Below, in pieces: positions 1 to 11,789 of a stretch of 28,252 nucleotides of DNA. The first letter of the stretch is position 1. Every line of letters starts with the position of its first letter. Source of the DNA: Phallusia fumigata (lineage: Eukaryota; Chordata; Ascidiacea; Phlebobranchia; Ascidiidae); assembly GCA_008931825.1 (NCBI GenBank), contig QXVZ01002573.1:1-28252 (forward strand). Direction: 5' to 3'. A program made the translations under genes and the position numbers. The notes under the pieces were generated by a model. The model was not told the origin of the DNA, searched no databases, and was given only the letters and a program-made list of their open reading frames with translations.

Positions 1-3000
1 GTTGAAAATGAATTTGTGGGGAGTAACCTGGAAAATATGGAAAAGTCAAGATATTTGCAAAGTTGACTATGCTGTTAAAGTGGAGAATGTGGTATTTCTT
101 TTCAGTTTTCACCATTCTTTTTACACCGAAATTCACCATAACCTTTTGCAGAATAAGATTTTCTTCTTTTTACTACCTTGTATTACTCAGTTTTATCCTT
201 AAACATGAATTGGGTTGGACAATTTTGTAATAAGTTAAAGTTCTTGTTTTTTGTTTTTGAATTGCTAAACAACTTTGGGTTTTAAATGAAAACACTTTTT
301 AAACTAATTTATTGCATTTCTGATTTTGCTTCATTTCCTCTTTTACACCTTGTTTTGACCTTAGTACTGAACAAACTTGTTGTAAAACCATGATTAACAA
401 ATGTACCGATAGCTAGAACACGATTTAAAAACTTGGGATAAATAAAAACAACACTTTTGTATTTTGGAAAACCTCACCACTGCATATTTGTATCTCTGCT
501 TACCATATATTTGTGGTTCACTGGTATAAACACCAGGCACTCCTCGTGGTGTGGTAGGATGAACCATATGACCAGTCTGATACACCATCTGCTCCATGCC
601 TTGGTACTGAGACAAAAAAGTGTTTTTTTAAGTATTATTACAATTCATTATAACTTTAATCACCCGCATGACTATTATCCTATAAATGAACAACATTGTA
701 TCAGCCCCGTTGGATCTGTAAATGTGGCTTCTACTATCGATTTCTATTGTTCAGTATCAACGGCAAATTTTGCCAAATCTGCATGAATTGGACTTTCTAC
801 TTCGAACATCGCTACTAATGAGATTTAAAACAAAATACTAACAAAAGGTTTAACAGATATAACTTACAGGTGGCATTACGTTTGGTTGTCCAGACATGTG
901 TTGTGCATTTGGGGTGATAATAAATTGAGTCTGAAAGTAAAAGTGTTTTGTTGTGAGGAAAACTATATATAACAAGAAATAAACTAACTATTCCAATCAA
1001 AGTATAGCACCAAATTTAAACCTTGGCTAATGCAAACCGAAATAACTAATTTTTCACCAAACACAAGGATTCTGCTTGCAGTTTAGGCCAAAAGCAGATT
1101 GAGATGGTAAAGGCATTACATTTTAAGCAACATTTTAGACTTTAGCCACTAAGACATAGTTAATGTGCCATGTTAAAGTGATCAATTTGAAAACACATAA
1201 TCGACCTTAAAAACAAATGACTAACTTGCACAATGCATTACAAATATTATTGTATAAAACCTACTTACCCCAGGATGGGCATGGTACTGTGGTCCGCCTA
1301 TTGTTTGATGGATGGGCTGTGGCATATGATGGCTAACCACTTGTTCATTGCCTGTAGGACTGATAATAGCTGGGGTGGGGGTGGTCATGCCTGAAGTGAA
1401 AAAAATTTAATGCTACGGTCATTTTACTTTTTGATTGGAAATTTGGAGCAAACAAAGTATGTTCTCCATCATAATTCCTTTTGGGGAAGCTTTTGGTGAT
1501 GGAAAAAGCAAAGTTTTTAGAAAAACATGCAAAAAGTTTAAAGGCATGACACAGGTACAGCCTCCTCCCCCCACTTTAAACAATAAAAAGCTAAAGGAAT
1601 CAATTTCACACCTCTCTTCTTGTTGAAGACGACAACAGGTTGATTTTGGGGGTAGTAAACAGTAGGGACCTATGACACAAAAAACAAACAAATTCTTTAA
1701 GAGCTTGAACAAAAAGAAGAATTTTATATTCCACAAGCAATTGTTACCTGAGGAGCAATTTGTGTCGGTGATGTTGGTGTCGACATACCACTTGGTTTCT
1801 GTCAAGAAAAAGGTAAATTGGAAAAGTTGTTTTTTATTTAGGATTTTAAACATCATCTGAGTTTATTATGATCATATTGGGTCAGCTTTCCTCACGCTTG
1901 TTTCATTGCAGTATCACAAATGATTAAAATTACCAACCAATAAAATGTTTCAATGTAAAAAGTTCGAATTTACAAATTTTTAATGATGTTGTTGGCAGCT
2001 TAAAAACCAACATACTTTACCTTAATGTTTTTACTGAGATAGTTATTTTTCATTCAATGTTTTGGCAAAAGTTAAGCAAAACCTTAAAGGTGGCAGTTTA
2101 AGTTTTTCCTATTTAACTTACTGCAAATGATCTTGGAGTGAACTCCTTGGCATCTGGATTCAGTGCATGTGCTCTAAAATACAACAAACAATTAAATATA
2201 TTAATGTTCTTCAGACAAAAAAGAAAATGCTTTTTAGAAATGTGACTTCTGCAACACAAAACATAAACAAAAGAATTTATGCAATACAAACTATTGGATT
2301 ATTGTACATGATGAGTCAAAACTATAGCACATCTGGGATTAAAAGTGCAAATACTAGTAACTACAAAGTGACAAGAATAAAATGTTTTCACTTTGGCGTT
2401 TGCCTTTTAAAGGAAAACATTTCAAAAACCTACGCTCCATCTGGAGAAGAATCAGCAGGAGCAGCCGAACTAGTAGCAGGTTGATTTGTTGCTGAGTCAC
2501 CACTACTCTGTGTTGACTCAGCAGATCCTGAAGTGGGATGTGAAGCAACAGGATCTGTTTGTGGAGGTTGCTGCTGCTGTTGCTGGCTGACCACTGCATT
2601 GCAGAAAGTTAATTTTAAATAAATGATTATTGCATGCCCAAAATAAAAGCTATGTGACATGATTTAAAAAAATTTAGTTTAAACAAGTGATGGAACAATA
2701 CAGTTATCCAAGTAATTTGGGTTTACAAAATGCTACACAGCTTCAAAATTTAGTAATCACTCTAACAAAGTGACAGTATACTAGTATAGCAACCACTGAG
2801 CATTGATAAATGTAAATCAAATTTGTTTAAATAGCAAATTTTTGACCCACAGATATTTTTTCATGGACACTGGCTGATTAAAGTTCTGAACTCGCCAAAA
2901 AAATGAATGCCACAGCCAAAAATTAAAGGTAAAGAATAAGTGTATCACAATGAAATGCAAACAAACCTGTGGGTTGTTGTTGTATCTGGACTTCACTGAC

Positions 3001-6000
3001 TGAAGAAGCTCCCCCATGTTGTGGAGAAACAAACCCAGTAGCAGCACTGACAGTGTTTACAGCTGGTGCAACTGTTGTTGAACGAGGTGAATGAACATTG
3101 ATAGCTGGTTGTGGCTGCTCCACTACAAGAAACAAGTGTTCGATAATGGATTGAATTTACTGTAAAGAGGCGGTCATTCTATCTTTTAAAAACTACAATG
3201 TTCTAAATAAAACGAAGCATGGGGAAGCAACTATTTCCCATATCAAGTCTTTTTTTAAAGGCCATTATCAGACAGCCCAACTTTAAAAGATGTACGACAT
3301 TTCATTTTGACAAACAATAATCATTTTAACCTTTTTTCCTCCCAGTTAAGAACCTATCCTTAACCGACTTTACAAACCAACCTGCTGGTATTATATGCAC
3401 AGGCGGTGGTGGTTGCTGTTGTGGTAAATGCTGGTGAAACATCACTGGTGGTGAACCATGAACCAAAATCACTGGTGGCATCACATTGCCATCCATGCCC
3501 TCTATGCCCTGCTGTGGGATCAATGGCTGTTGTCCAGGTGGTGGTTGGGTTATGGGCTGGGGTGCAACCTGAACTTGNAAATCTCCAAGGTTGTCACAAT
3601 GGGACAGTTATAGAGATATTTAATGTGACTTTGGGGTGTGGTAAAACAAAAAATTTCCTTTGTGTGGTCGAGCATCTGGCTTTTGTGTTAATATTGATGC
3701 TTGGCAGGGTCTACTTAGCTTGTTGGGACATTACAAATAGAAAATAGTTACAACTTCATACTACTGTGCTGACTGTCACAACTAACTTTATATTTTTATT
3801 GGCTGATTATCTTAAGACCCTCACCAATATTTTCAAAGAGGTTAACTGTAAAACTTTTCAGTTCCTGGGATAACGGTCCAGCACCAAGCCTAAAAACTTA
3901 CTTAAGATGAGCAACATTTAAAATGTAAAAGTGCCTAACCCTCCAGGTTCACCTGAACTGCCAGTTTTGTTGTTTCCAACACTTCTCGGTGGTTGTGGCT
4001 GTGGAGGCCGACCCAAAATTCTGGGCACTATGTATTTGCGCTGTGGTGAAGACCTGGCTAGCTCTGTTAACAAAGTTGGCAACATGATTCAATGCTGTTT
4101 AGTTGCTGTCCAGAGTTCAGTGTTGTTATGATGTGAGCTAGGAGTTCAACTCAACAGTGATGATTTTTGGGGCTTAACCTGTGTCACATCTATCAGAAAG
4201 TTGCTGCATCATTACTGAAAATGACCTAACTTACCTGGATTTAAATTGGTCAAAGTGCAATAATGAGGTTTAAACAAACTGATCTTACTCTCTTCAAACA
4301 TTTTGCCCTAAACAATCTTTATTATTGGTTTGCTCATGATGCAATATTTGCTAAACTGCTTGGTTGTATGACACTAAAACAACAGGTTTGTATTTAAACG
4401 AGTTGTTTTTATTCTGATGGAATGACTTAACTGCAGACACCAAGCACAAACACCTGGACCTGTGAGTAACTGGATCAACTTAACTTGTGACTCAGGAATA
4501 TTGAATTGTTCCCAACAATCTCGGAGATACTTGCGTTATCTGCTTTATTATCTAATTTTATGCAAGGTTAGCCTCAATGGGTTAATTTAAATTCAACTTT
4601 ATTCCCAAAATCCTGTTTTTGATAAAAATGCAATATAAATAGTATTAATTAAATCTGGCAAATATAACTTTGGTCAAGTATCTGGCCATCACTGTGTATC
4701 TGTTACATATTATAATTTGTCATCACAACTTCACAAACTCTCATTGGCATTTGATTACTCATGCTTATGAACTGAACTGACCAAAATTGACTCATTTGTG
4801 GTTAGCTTTCACCATTCACATTCAAGTAGATCAACAACTTGTAAATTTACCAACTATTTACAGTCAACGCACGGTCACGAAAATATATACCTTACAAAAA
4901 TAAAAGAACTTCTTGTTGAATTTTACCAGTACAAAATTAAAAGTTAACGATGCCAAAGATCTTCATTATAGAAGACATCTTTGGCACTGATAAGTTAACG
5001 ATGAGTTTATCTGTCTGTCCTTAACTGCAATAAGAAAAATATGCCAATAACACATTACCTTTGTTACCCGAACTAGTTGTGGGATATCGATGTCGCATCT
5101 GATTAACTCCAGTGGGGGCTGATGGGGCTTGATGGGGTAATTCAGTTGGTGGCCCAGCCATAGGTTTGCTCACCCACTGGGGTGACGTCACTTGTTGCTG
5201 GGTGCCTGAAGAGGCTGAGGAATTCCGAGACAGGGGCTGTTGGGGGGTGTTACGACCAGACGAGGACTCTGTCTGAGACTGTAGAAAAAAACGTGTGTTT
5301 AAAATTTTAATACATTTGGATTAGTGATTCAAAATAAAGGGCCGGCGAACAAATAAATTGCATGTTTTGGGATGTAAAAGGAAAACATTGGTGAACCAAA
5401 CCAGAAGTTACAAAATGCTTTTCATTACTTTGCATTGTACAAGCTATTGAAATATAAAATTTATTGTCAGCTTCATTTTGCAAACATTGCTGTGTTAACA
5501 ATCTGGCAGCCTGTCGGTTAACTGTCAGCTAAAATAATAAGTTACAGTGCAAAACTTCAGATAGATTTATAACGAGTACAAATTCAAGAAATCGGAACTT
5601 CTTGTCGACCAAACAGGTCTATTAGACACAAAGAAAAACACTATGTGTCTCACTTTGTAGGGTTGAAGATTGCTAGAGATGTAGGCAAATAAACAATTTA
5701 ACAGTGCATGTATATAGCATAGATTTTTCTAAATATAGAATTTCTGTTTCTGGTGCAAATACCCAGAAAATCAGTCTGCTTTGGTTGTGTGCTTGTCAAA
5801 AAGCAAAACATTTGATAAAGGTGAAAAATTGTTTTTAGTTATATAACATCTGTGCAAATACCGCTGGATATTCAGATGTTGGGGATGGGTGGTTCCTTGA
5901 ATAGCCGCGAGATGAAGATGAACCTTGCCTTTGAGGCTTGGGTTGCTGGTTGGCATTGTATGCACTGTAGTAACCTGAATAAGGCAAAATAGTTTAAATC

Positions 6001-9000
6001 TAATCTGCATTGTATGCATACTATGCAGCAAATGCTAGTAGGCAAAAGATTGTTTAAATTAGGGGTCTCAACTGAAATGTCTTCGGGGCCAAGTAAAATC
6101 TTTAAAAAAAAACTCAAGGGCCAGACAATGGGAAGTTTTGTTGCAGTAGTTTTGCAAATGTCAAACACTACGCTTGCTCTTTTATCAGTATATTACTGGG
6201 CTTACGTTATTTGCACAACGTTTAAAAATTTTGGGATACATCATAAATAAATGTATCATGTTGACTCACTGACAAGGCACTTTAATCGGCCCCAAGTGAA
6301 ACAAATCACTTTAAATTTTAAAATGCTTCGCGGGCCGCACAAAAAGACATGGCAGGCCATGTTTGAGACCCCTGGTTTAAAAACATACGTCACACCTTTT
6401 ATTGTTGCTTTTGCTTAAGTACTTTAAATCACAGAAAGATTGGGGAGAAGAACAAGTTTTGATTTAAATCTTTTTTGCCAAATTTTGACACAAAATTCAT
6501 GTGCATGGCAGCAAAGCATTTGCATGAAGTTTTTTCTATTTTGATTGACCGTGGCATGTTACAGTTAAAATAAAATTCTGGATCTATAAAGTTTACAAAC
6601 TTGGGTCATGTGGCCTGTTTCTCTCGTCATCTCTATGCACCCCACCACCACTTCCATGTCCTTTGTTGAATCTGAAGCAAAACCAATAGTTGCAACAGTG
6701 TTTTTTCAACTTTTTTTAAAACTATATGGCTAATAAAGAGTTTAAAAGTCAGCCCAAAATGTTTTTATGTGTGTCATTTCAAAAAACCTAATTGGTGTAC
6801 TTCTAAAATAAAACATTTTTAAACCAAATTAGACCAAATGCATCACATTACCTTGGAGGTAAAGTCTGTTGATTTGTTGAAGGTTTGCTAAAAATTTTTC
6901 CAGTGCCTGGACTGGTTGGAGACTCAGTTGGGTTTGTAGGTGTGTTGGATCGCTCCTTGGGTATGTACGTTGATTGGGGTCCCTGACCCCTCTGCATCCC
7001 CATGGGACCCATGTAGTTGTTGTACCCACCCATGCGCCCCCCTTGTTCCTTACCCCGGCCACGAGGCCCACGAAACCTGAACAAAAAAGGAATCTATAAT
7101 TGAAAAATGTACATATTGGCACTTGCAGTAATTATGTGACATGCAAATAAGCACATCGTAAGATTTAACAAAAGCAACGTGGTTGTTTGCATGCATGAAA
7201 GGCAAATGCTAAGACAGTGTTTTCCAATTGGTGGTATAAGGCATTCCTAGAGCATCTCGCGTGCATAAACGTCAGAAACTACAGGCTAAGAGATGCCACT
7301 GAGGATGACATCCTACAAACTAAGCAATCAGCAATTGTAAAGTTTCTTACAAAACTATGTCTTCAATGCTTACTGCATACTAATTACTACTGCTTGCTGA
7401 ACTTGTTGGGGGAAAGGTAATGACTTGTAAGTTTGAATCTGAACATGGGTTAGTTGCCTAGCCTCACACAAACTGCATATATATATACATTGCCTTTTTA
7501 GATTAGCTTATTTTAGTGTTTGTTTATGATCCGAACACCACAAAGCCCCAGGTGTCAGTTTATTGCTTAAAGAGTTCTCTAAGGTATTGTTGTGACATGA
7601 CTTATCAATTAGGACTGGGTTTATTTGTATTTGGCGGCAATTGCATGTAAAGTTTTTGTCCTTAAACTTTAGCATTATGAAAAAAATGTGAACTGTACAA
7701 GTTACTGACATTTGCTTTCCACAAAAATTTTAAAACATGCTATACAATACCTGTCTTTGTCAGATCGTTCATTTCTTGGTCGATCTCGTGTGGCAGAGGT
7801 AGTAGAATCACGAACAACTGAGCTAAACTTCTCCTCTTCTGTCGCATTGTCATCAAGCTGAAACAAACAAAACATGTTTCTGGCTAATTACATACACTAA
7901 AAAACAAGAGTACAGCTAAGCTGAGATCTTTAATATTGAAAATGAAGTTCAGTGATTTGAGAATGTGACACAGATTCAAGCAACTATTTAGTACTGTGAG
8001 CTGCATAAATTACACAACATTACTGGACAGCCTCAAAAAAAATTGATTGGTTTGATGTGTTAAAACAGTTGAATGTTGAATATAAATTGCATATGGCGAA
8101 AGGGAATACTTACGCATAAACATTTATTGGTTTTGACATTTGATGCCATATACTTTCTGATGCATGCCACAGGTTACCCACCATTGGTTTAGATCATTGT
8201 TAAGTTAAACAAACTTTTCGGAAAACCACTTTAGACTTTTTTTAGATTTGGGGGAGTAGTTAATTCCTAATTTGGGATAAACGGATCAGGTTCCAATGAC
8301 AAGCAAGCTTCTTGCCCAGGAAAACAGGAGAAACTGATATAAGATTGGAATCCAAGGGGACAAGGCCATTTCTGGATAATTTGGCTCGTAGATCTCGGAG
8401 ACATTAAATGTGTTTTTTTTCACTTTCGGTGTAGATAATTGGTAGTAACACTGGCATTCAATCAAAATAAGTTATATTTGAACAAATTGCGTTTGTGTAT
8501 TGAACACATGTGTAAAATGGTTACATTTTTTAATGTTTTAATCTAACCAATTCTGCTATACTTTTAGTACCTCCAAATTGACATGCTTTTGGTAGTTGGG
8601 CGACTTTTCCATTTCATTTGCAAGCAATGTTGCACGAGCTTTCCTTTTCTTGTACTCTTCAGAGTCATCTTCCTTGAGTTTTGTCCTAAAACAATTTTGG
8701 TTAGTAAACAAATGGTGTCAAAAAACAATAATGCTTAGCAGATACAAGATATGAACTTATGTTGCTTACGTGTACTCCGGCAGACTTGGATTATAGCTGG
8801 TTTTAACACCATACTGTTGTGTGTTGGTGCGGAACATGGCTTCAGGACACCAACCACCATTTTGACCAGCTGGAGTGGACAAGTCATCCTAAAAGGTCGA
8901 AATCAAATATTAAATGCTTACAAATATGCAGCAACAACATCTCAACTAAAATAGCTAGTTTGTGGAAATTTTTCAAAGCATATATATGCACATTACTCCA

Positions 9001-11742
9001 AAATTAGCAAAATAATGGGACATTGTATTTCAGGCAAGATGGAAAAAGTTAATTAACTTTGGCTACACATTTCACAATAGTCTCAACAAGGAGATATAAG
9101 CCAGATGTCAATCCTGATGTGACACCAGTGTTTGTCCAAGTGTAAAAAATGTTTTAAGCACTGGCTAGTATCTTCCTAAAGGGATTCCACATTTTAGTTG
9201 GTAAGTTTACACAAAACTAATTTCAAGTTTGTCTGTAAACTGTTGCTGTAGTTTTTTGGAAAAGTTGTTTTTCATGCAAAACAGGTCAAGAAATCCATAA
9301 CGAAACCTAATACCTCCAAGCCTCCAATATCAACTTCAGTTGCACCATCCCCACCACCATCCCATGGTTCTAACGTTCGTATTGGTTCTCCATTGGTTGG
9401 TGAAATGCTCGTCTCATGTGGTGTGTCTCCATTGGACTTAATGGAATCTGAAAAAAATGTTTAAGTCAACAATCCAGTCTGCAAGTGTTGTTTCGGTCTT
9501 CATCAGATGGGGACTGTTTATTTTCTAGGATTTTTGTGGGCAAGAGAGAAGTCAAACATGATAAATTGTGATGACTCCATTGTCATTTTCTTCCAAACTT
9601 CCATCGGGCAGAAACACTACTCTTTTGTATCAGGTGTTACGTATTGGATAAAAATCAACATGAACAAACATATTTTGAATAAAACCTTAACCTTACTTAA
9701 AACAAAGTCCTCTAATTCAGATAATTTCAGATTTAAGTCAAGCCAGTGAAATACAGGGAACCAGCAAAAATAACTCCACAACACCATAAAATGTGATGTG
9801 AAAACAACAATACCATCTTACTTTCTGCCATAGATAAATCCACATCTTGATACACAGCACACACTACGTCTTTTGACTTAAATATAAGTTCATCAATAAT
9901 TTTATCAGTTGATGGCAGAGGATTGGTCATTGGCACACTGTGTATTGATGTGACCTCACTAGGGTCTGCATTTGCAGGTTCATACATGTGGGCTGCTCCT
10001 AGGACAATATCCATCTACATCAAAGCAAAAATATGCATGTTAGATATAATTTCAGGCTAATTTTCTACATTTTTTGGGCTAAGGTTAAAACGTTTTGGCT
10101 GAATACTGAGCTAAAGGATGAAATTTGAAACTATTAGTCTGAAGGAAGTTTTGTTGAGAGTTCTACAGTACTAATGCAAGTAAACATGTTTATAACCATC
10201 TAAAACACATTGGAAAAACTTAAGCTAAACAATTACTATTTTGCTAGATTGCAATGACCAGAAAAGCTGACAGGGTTTCATTGGCCAGATGTCAAAATTT
10301 TAGGCTTGTTTTTACTTGAAAAAGAAGTTAAAGTCAAAACTAGGTTAGCCATAAAACATTCGGACAACTGAAATCCTAATAAGCAAGCACATAGGCATTT
10401 TTTCGTTTTATGAATTACTGACTATATTCTCCCAAACATAGTGAGTAAAATTTGTAAGAAATTTAACTTCAATACAAAGGGACTGTGTCAGACATATGTA
10501 AATTAAAAAATCAAAAACCTACACTAGGGTTAACTGTGTGAAAAATGCCTTGATATATTCCTCCATTCTTTACTTGAGTGTTGCATTTTGTGCCCTGCAA
10601 AACATGTCAAGTAGAGATTACCACAGATGGTAACAACAAGATCATCATGTGTTTTTAAAGGCAATATGATATTGCATTTAAACAATTACACTCACCACCA
10701 GGGTCATAAGAGTATGTATCAATCTCGGATTTGTGTATGCACCTTCACCACTCTACAACATAAATGATGTTTTGATGAACACATTTCAACAGTAAGAACT
10801 GACAAATTGGTTTAATTAATGATGCAAAGCAGTAATTGACTGTTTAGGACTTAGCGCATATCATATTACAGTAATTAGTGCCATTTTCACATAAGTGTGC
10901 GCACAAACTGCATTATTTTATGCCAGTTAATCTATATATGCCATCTATATATTTGTTTTTAACAATAATTTATTCCATTATTTATCTTCGTGGTTTATTA
11001 TAGTTAACAAATTTTATTTCATCACAATCTTACTGGAATGGAGTTTTGACTGCTCAGTTTTGATCTGCTGGAGGTTCTGTGGAAAAGAAAACAAACAAAA
11101 CATGAAACTGTGCACATGTCTGCATGTTGTATTATACACTTTACAATAACTGGTTTTCTTCTTTTAAAAATCTAACAAATTATATGCATGTAAGATCTTG
11201 ATGTAACATGCAAATTTTAAGATTGAAAAATGAGATGCCTTCACACAGTAAACTATTTTAATTTATTGTAGACAATAGATTAATTTGATCCACACCAGTA
11301 ATTCTCCATTACAGCACCCAGCCATTTTTCTTGCGGCTCATTAAACTGTTGTTAAAATCATTTATGCTGATAGAACAGTCAAAAATGGAGAGAACTTTAG
11401 TGGACAAGCAATTGCTTTTTCTTAAAACCCGCCTTACAATAATTTTACACTCTTTAGGTCTCTATCATAAAGATTTAACATTGTTAATGCTTCGTTTTGA
11501 CATTATCTTAGAGGTCCTAGTTTGAAACTAACATTTTCTTCTAAACTGGAGGTTTCGAATTTGGCTCTGACGCAAAAAAGGATGTTAACCACTGTTCTAT
11601 ATAGTGACTGACATACTTCTCTAGACATTGCCACAGGTGATATTTCACTTTATACGAGCTTAATATAAAAATGGATCAAAAAAGTGACTTACTTTGGGGG
11701 TTTGTTTTTCCGTTTAGTGCTACTCGACATGATTGAAGGCAT
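1..11742 (-). CDS. ATXN2: Ataxin-2 (ATXN2/ATXN2L homologue), multi-exon, 3' end off the left edge
   Basis: RNA-binding protein of cytoplasmic mRNPs and stress granules that acts with poly(A)-binding protein (family knowledge). Exons read on the minus strand, 5' to 3': 11742-11693, 11064-11034, 10752-10696, 10594-10523, 10014-9822, 9447-9314, 8888-8770, 8685-8571, 7857-7751, 7076-6852, 6671-6601, 5974-5862, 5278-5059, 4063-3940, about 3577-3382, 3122-2967, 2593-2434, 2173-2122, 1798-1748, 1669-1612, 1390-1269, 930-868, 606-504 and probably 27-1. Each has GT/AG-type borders and phases join, except across the N at 3578. About 870 codons are visible. Domain order (Lsm, LsmAD, Pro/Ser/Gln-rich region, PAM2, Pro/Gln-rich tail) matches animal ataxin-2. 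The start is the first in-frame ATG (11742-11740), which has an upstream in-frame stop; a second ATG lies four codons on. No terminal exon or stop is visible. Confidence 0.93.
504..1798 (-). CDS. ATXN2: Ataxin-2 C-terminal Pro/Gln/His-rich exons after PAM2
   Basis: Five short exons (1798-1748, 1669-1612, 1390-1269, 930-868, 606-504) have clean splice sites and matching phases. They encode a low-complexity tail with segments such as VPTVYYPQNQPVVVFNKK, HHMPQPIHQTIGGPQYHAHP and MVYQTGHMVHPTTPRG. This resembles the intrinsically disordered Pro/Tyr/His/Gln-rich C-terminus of vertebrate ataxin-2, though alignment there is weak and assignment rests on exon continuity. A further exon probably begins at 27 and continues off the window: acceptor after a pyrimidine-rich run, then YSPQIHFQ in the required phase. 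Confidence 0.8.
2122..2173 (-). CDS. ATXN2: Ataxin-2 PAM2 exon (PABP MLLE-binding motif)
   Basis: A 52-base exon between an AG acceptor at 2174-2175 and a GTAAG donor encodes AHALNPDAKEFTPRSFA. This is a near-consensus PAM2 motif (human LNPNAKEFNPRSF), which binds the MLLE domain of poly(A)-binding protein. The key residues L, N-P, A-K-E-F and P are all present. The flanking exons (2593-2434, Gln/Ser/Thr-rich; 1798-1748, KPSGMSTPTSP...) join in phase. The order PAM2 then Thr-Ser-Pro-rich tail matches ataxin-2. Confidence 0.94.
3382..4063 (-). CDS. ATXN2: Ataxin-2 mid-protein exons flanking the N at 3578
   Basis: Exon 4063-3940 (SSPQRKYIVPRILGRPP...) joins in phase to the exon at 5278-5059 through codon GAG. 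The exon ending at 3382 encodes a Pro/Gln-rich segment with IPQQGIEGMDGNVMPPVILV and LPQQQPPPPVHI. Its 5' border lies at or beyond the N at 3578. The only AG visible just inside (exon end at 3568) gives phase 0, while the upstream exon leaves two bases, so the direct join would shift frame. A short exon or the true acceptor is probably missing in the gap. Both exons have the composition of the ataxin-2 linker region. Confidence 0.7.
4942..5003. repeat. Short palindrome between two copies of AGTTAACGATG
   Basis: AGTTAACGATG occurs at 4942-4952 and again at 4993-5003. Between them is a near-perfect inverted repeat: GCCAAAGATCTTC (4952-4964) pairs with GAAGACATCTTTGGC (4971-4985), with a two-base bulge. 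The unit lies in an ataxin-2 intron about 55 bases from the exon starting at 5059. It could be a small foldback insertion with target duplication, or an RNA hairpin in the pre-mRNA. Confidence 0.5.
6060..6374. mobile_element. hAT-like non-autonomous element (MITE) in an ataxin-2 intron
   Basis: A 315-base insertion bounded by terminal inverted repeats AGGGGTCTCAA (6061-6071) and TTGAGACCCCT (6363-6373). It is flanked by an 8-base target duplication, GTTTAAAT at 6052-6059 and GTTTAAAA at 6375-6382 (7 of 8 match). Eight-base duplications and a CAGGGG-type terminus are typical of hAT transposons. The interior has no transposase open frame; it contains GGGCCA/CGGGCCGC-type stretches common in such elements. 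It lies wholly within the intron between the exons at 5974 and 6601. Confidence 0.7.
7751..9447 (-). CDS. ATXN2: Ataxin-2 exons 6-9: LsmAD region
   Basis: Four exons (9447-9314, 8888-8770, 8685-8571, 7857-7751) in continuous frame encode the Lsm-associated domain. Visible landmarks are TLEPWDGG (human LEPWD), GGWCPEAMFRTNTQQYGV (human GWDPNDMFRYNEENYGV), SEEYKKRKARATLLANEME (human SEEFLKREARANQLAEEIE) and NLELDDNATEEEKFSSV (human ALENDDRSEEEKYTAV). The order and spacing are those of vertebrate ataxin-2. Family knowledge places sorting signals and a caspase site in this region of the human protein; I do not claim these are conserved. The next exon (7076-6852) is an Arg/Gly-rich segment starting FRGPRGRGKEQGG. 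Confidence 0.92.
9822..10752 (-). CDS. ATXN2: Ataxin-2 exons 3-5: Lsm RNA-binding fold
   Basis: Three phase-matched exons (10752-10696, 10594-10523, 10014-9822) encode the Lsm domain. Exon 3 reads GAYTNPRLIHTLMTLV. Exon 4 carries TQVKNGGIYQGIFHTVNPS, corresponding to the Lsm VKNG-x-YEG-x-F core. Exon 5 opens with MDIVLGAAH and continues to a segment with ELIFKSKDVVCAVYQDVDLS, which matches the second Sm motif region of ataxin-2 (IxFKxxDxVxVxxxxVD). This is the most diagnostic part of the gene with the downstream LsmAD exons. Exons 1-2 upstream encode only about 27 residues, including a basic KRKNKPPK stretch. The exon 2 acceptor is ambiguous: one phase-compatible choice is at 11064. Confidence 0.93.
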
Positions 11743-11789
11743 GAAAATTTGACTGATTAGTGAACATTAATTGTGACCACAACCGAAGT
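11731..11789 (-). promoter_or_regulatory. Ataxin-2 leader: overlapping upstream ORF and possible trans-splice acceptor
   Basis: Reading leftwards on the minus strand, an upstream ATG at about 11764-11762 opens a 15-codon frame that ends at a TAG inside the ataxin-2 coding start, out of frame with it. A pyrimidine/AG context (TTCACTAATCAG) ending near 11754 lies just upstream of the two candidate start codons. If this is a spliced-leader acceptor, as is frequent in ascidians, the upstream ORF would be removed. The sequence cannot decide between a cis leader and trans-splicing. Confidence 0.35.

Noticed and set aside
1419-1856. 145-codon open frame on the minus strand
   Set aside because: It runs through two ataxin-2 exons (1669-1612, 1798-1748) and their introns in the wrong frame; the spliced frame explains the region.
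7213-7420. CAGTGTTTTCCAA-type start resembling a hAT terminus, with a 67-codon frame
   Set aside because: No matching inverted end or target duplication found before the exon at 7751; could be a truncated element but not supportable.
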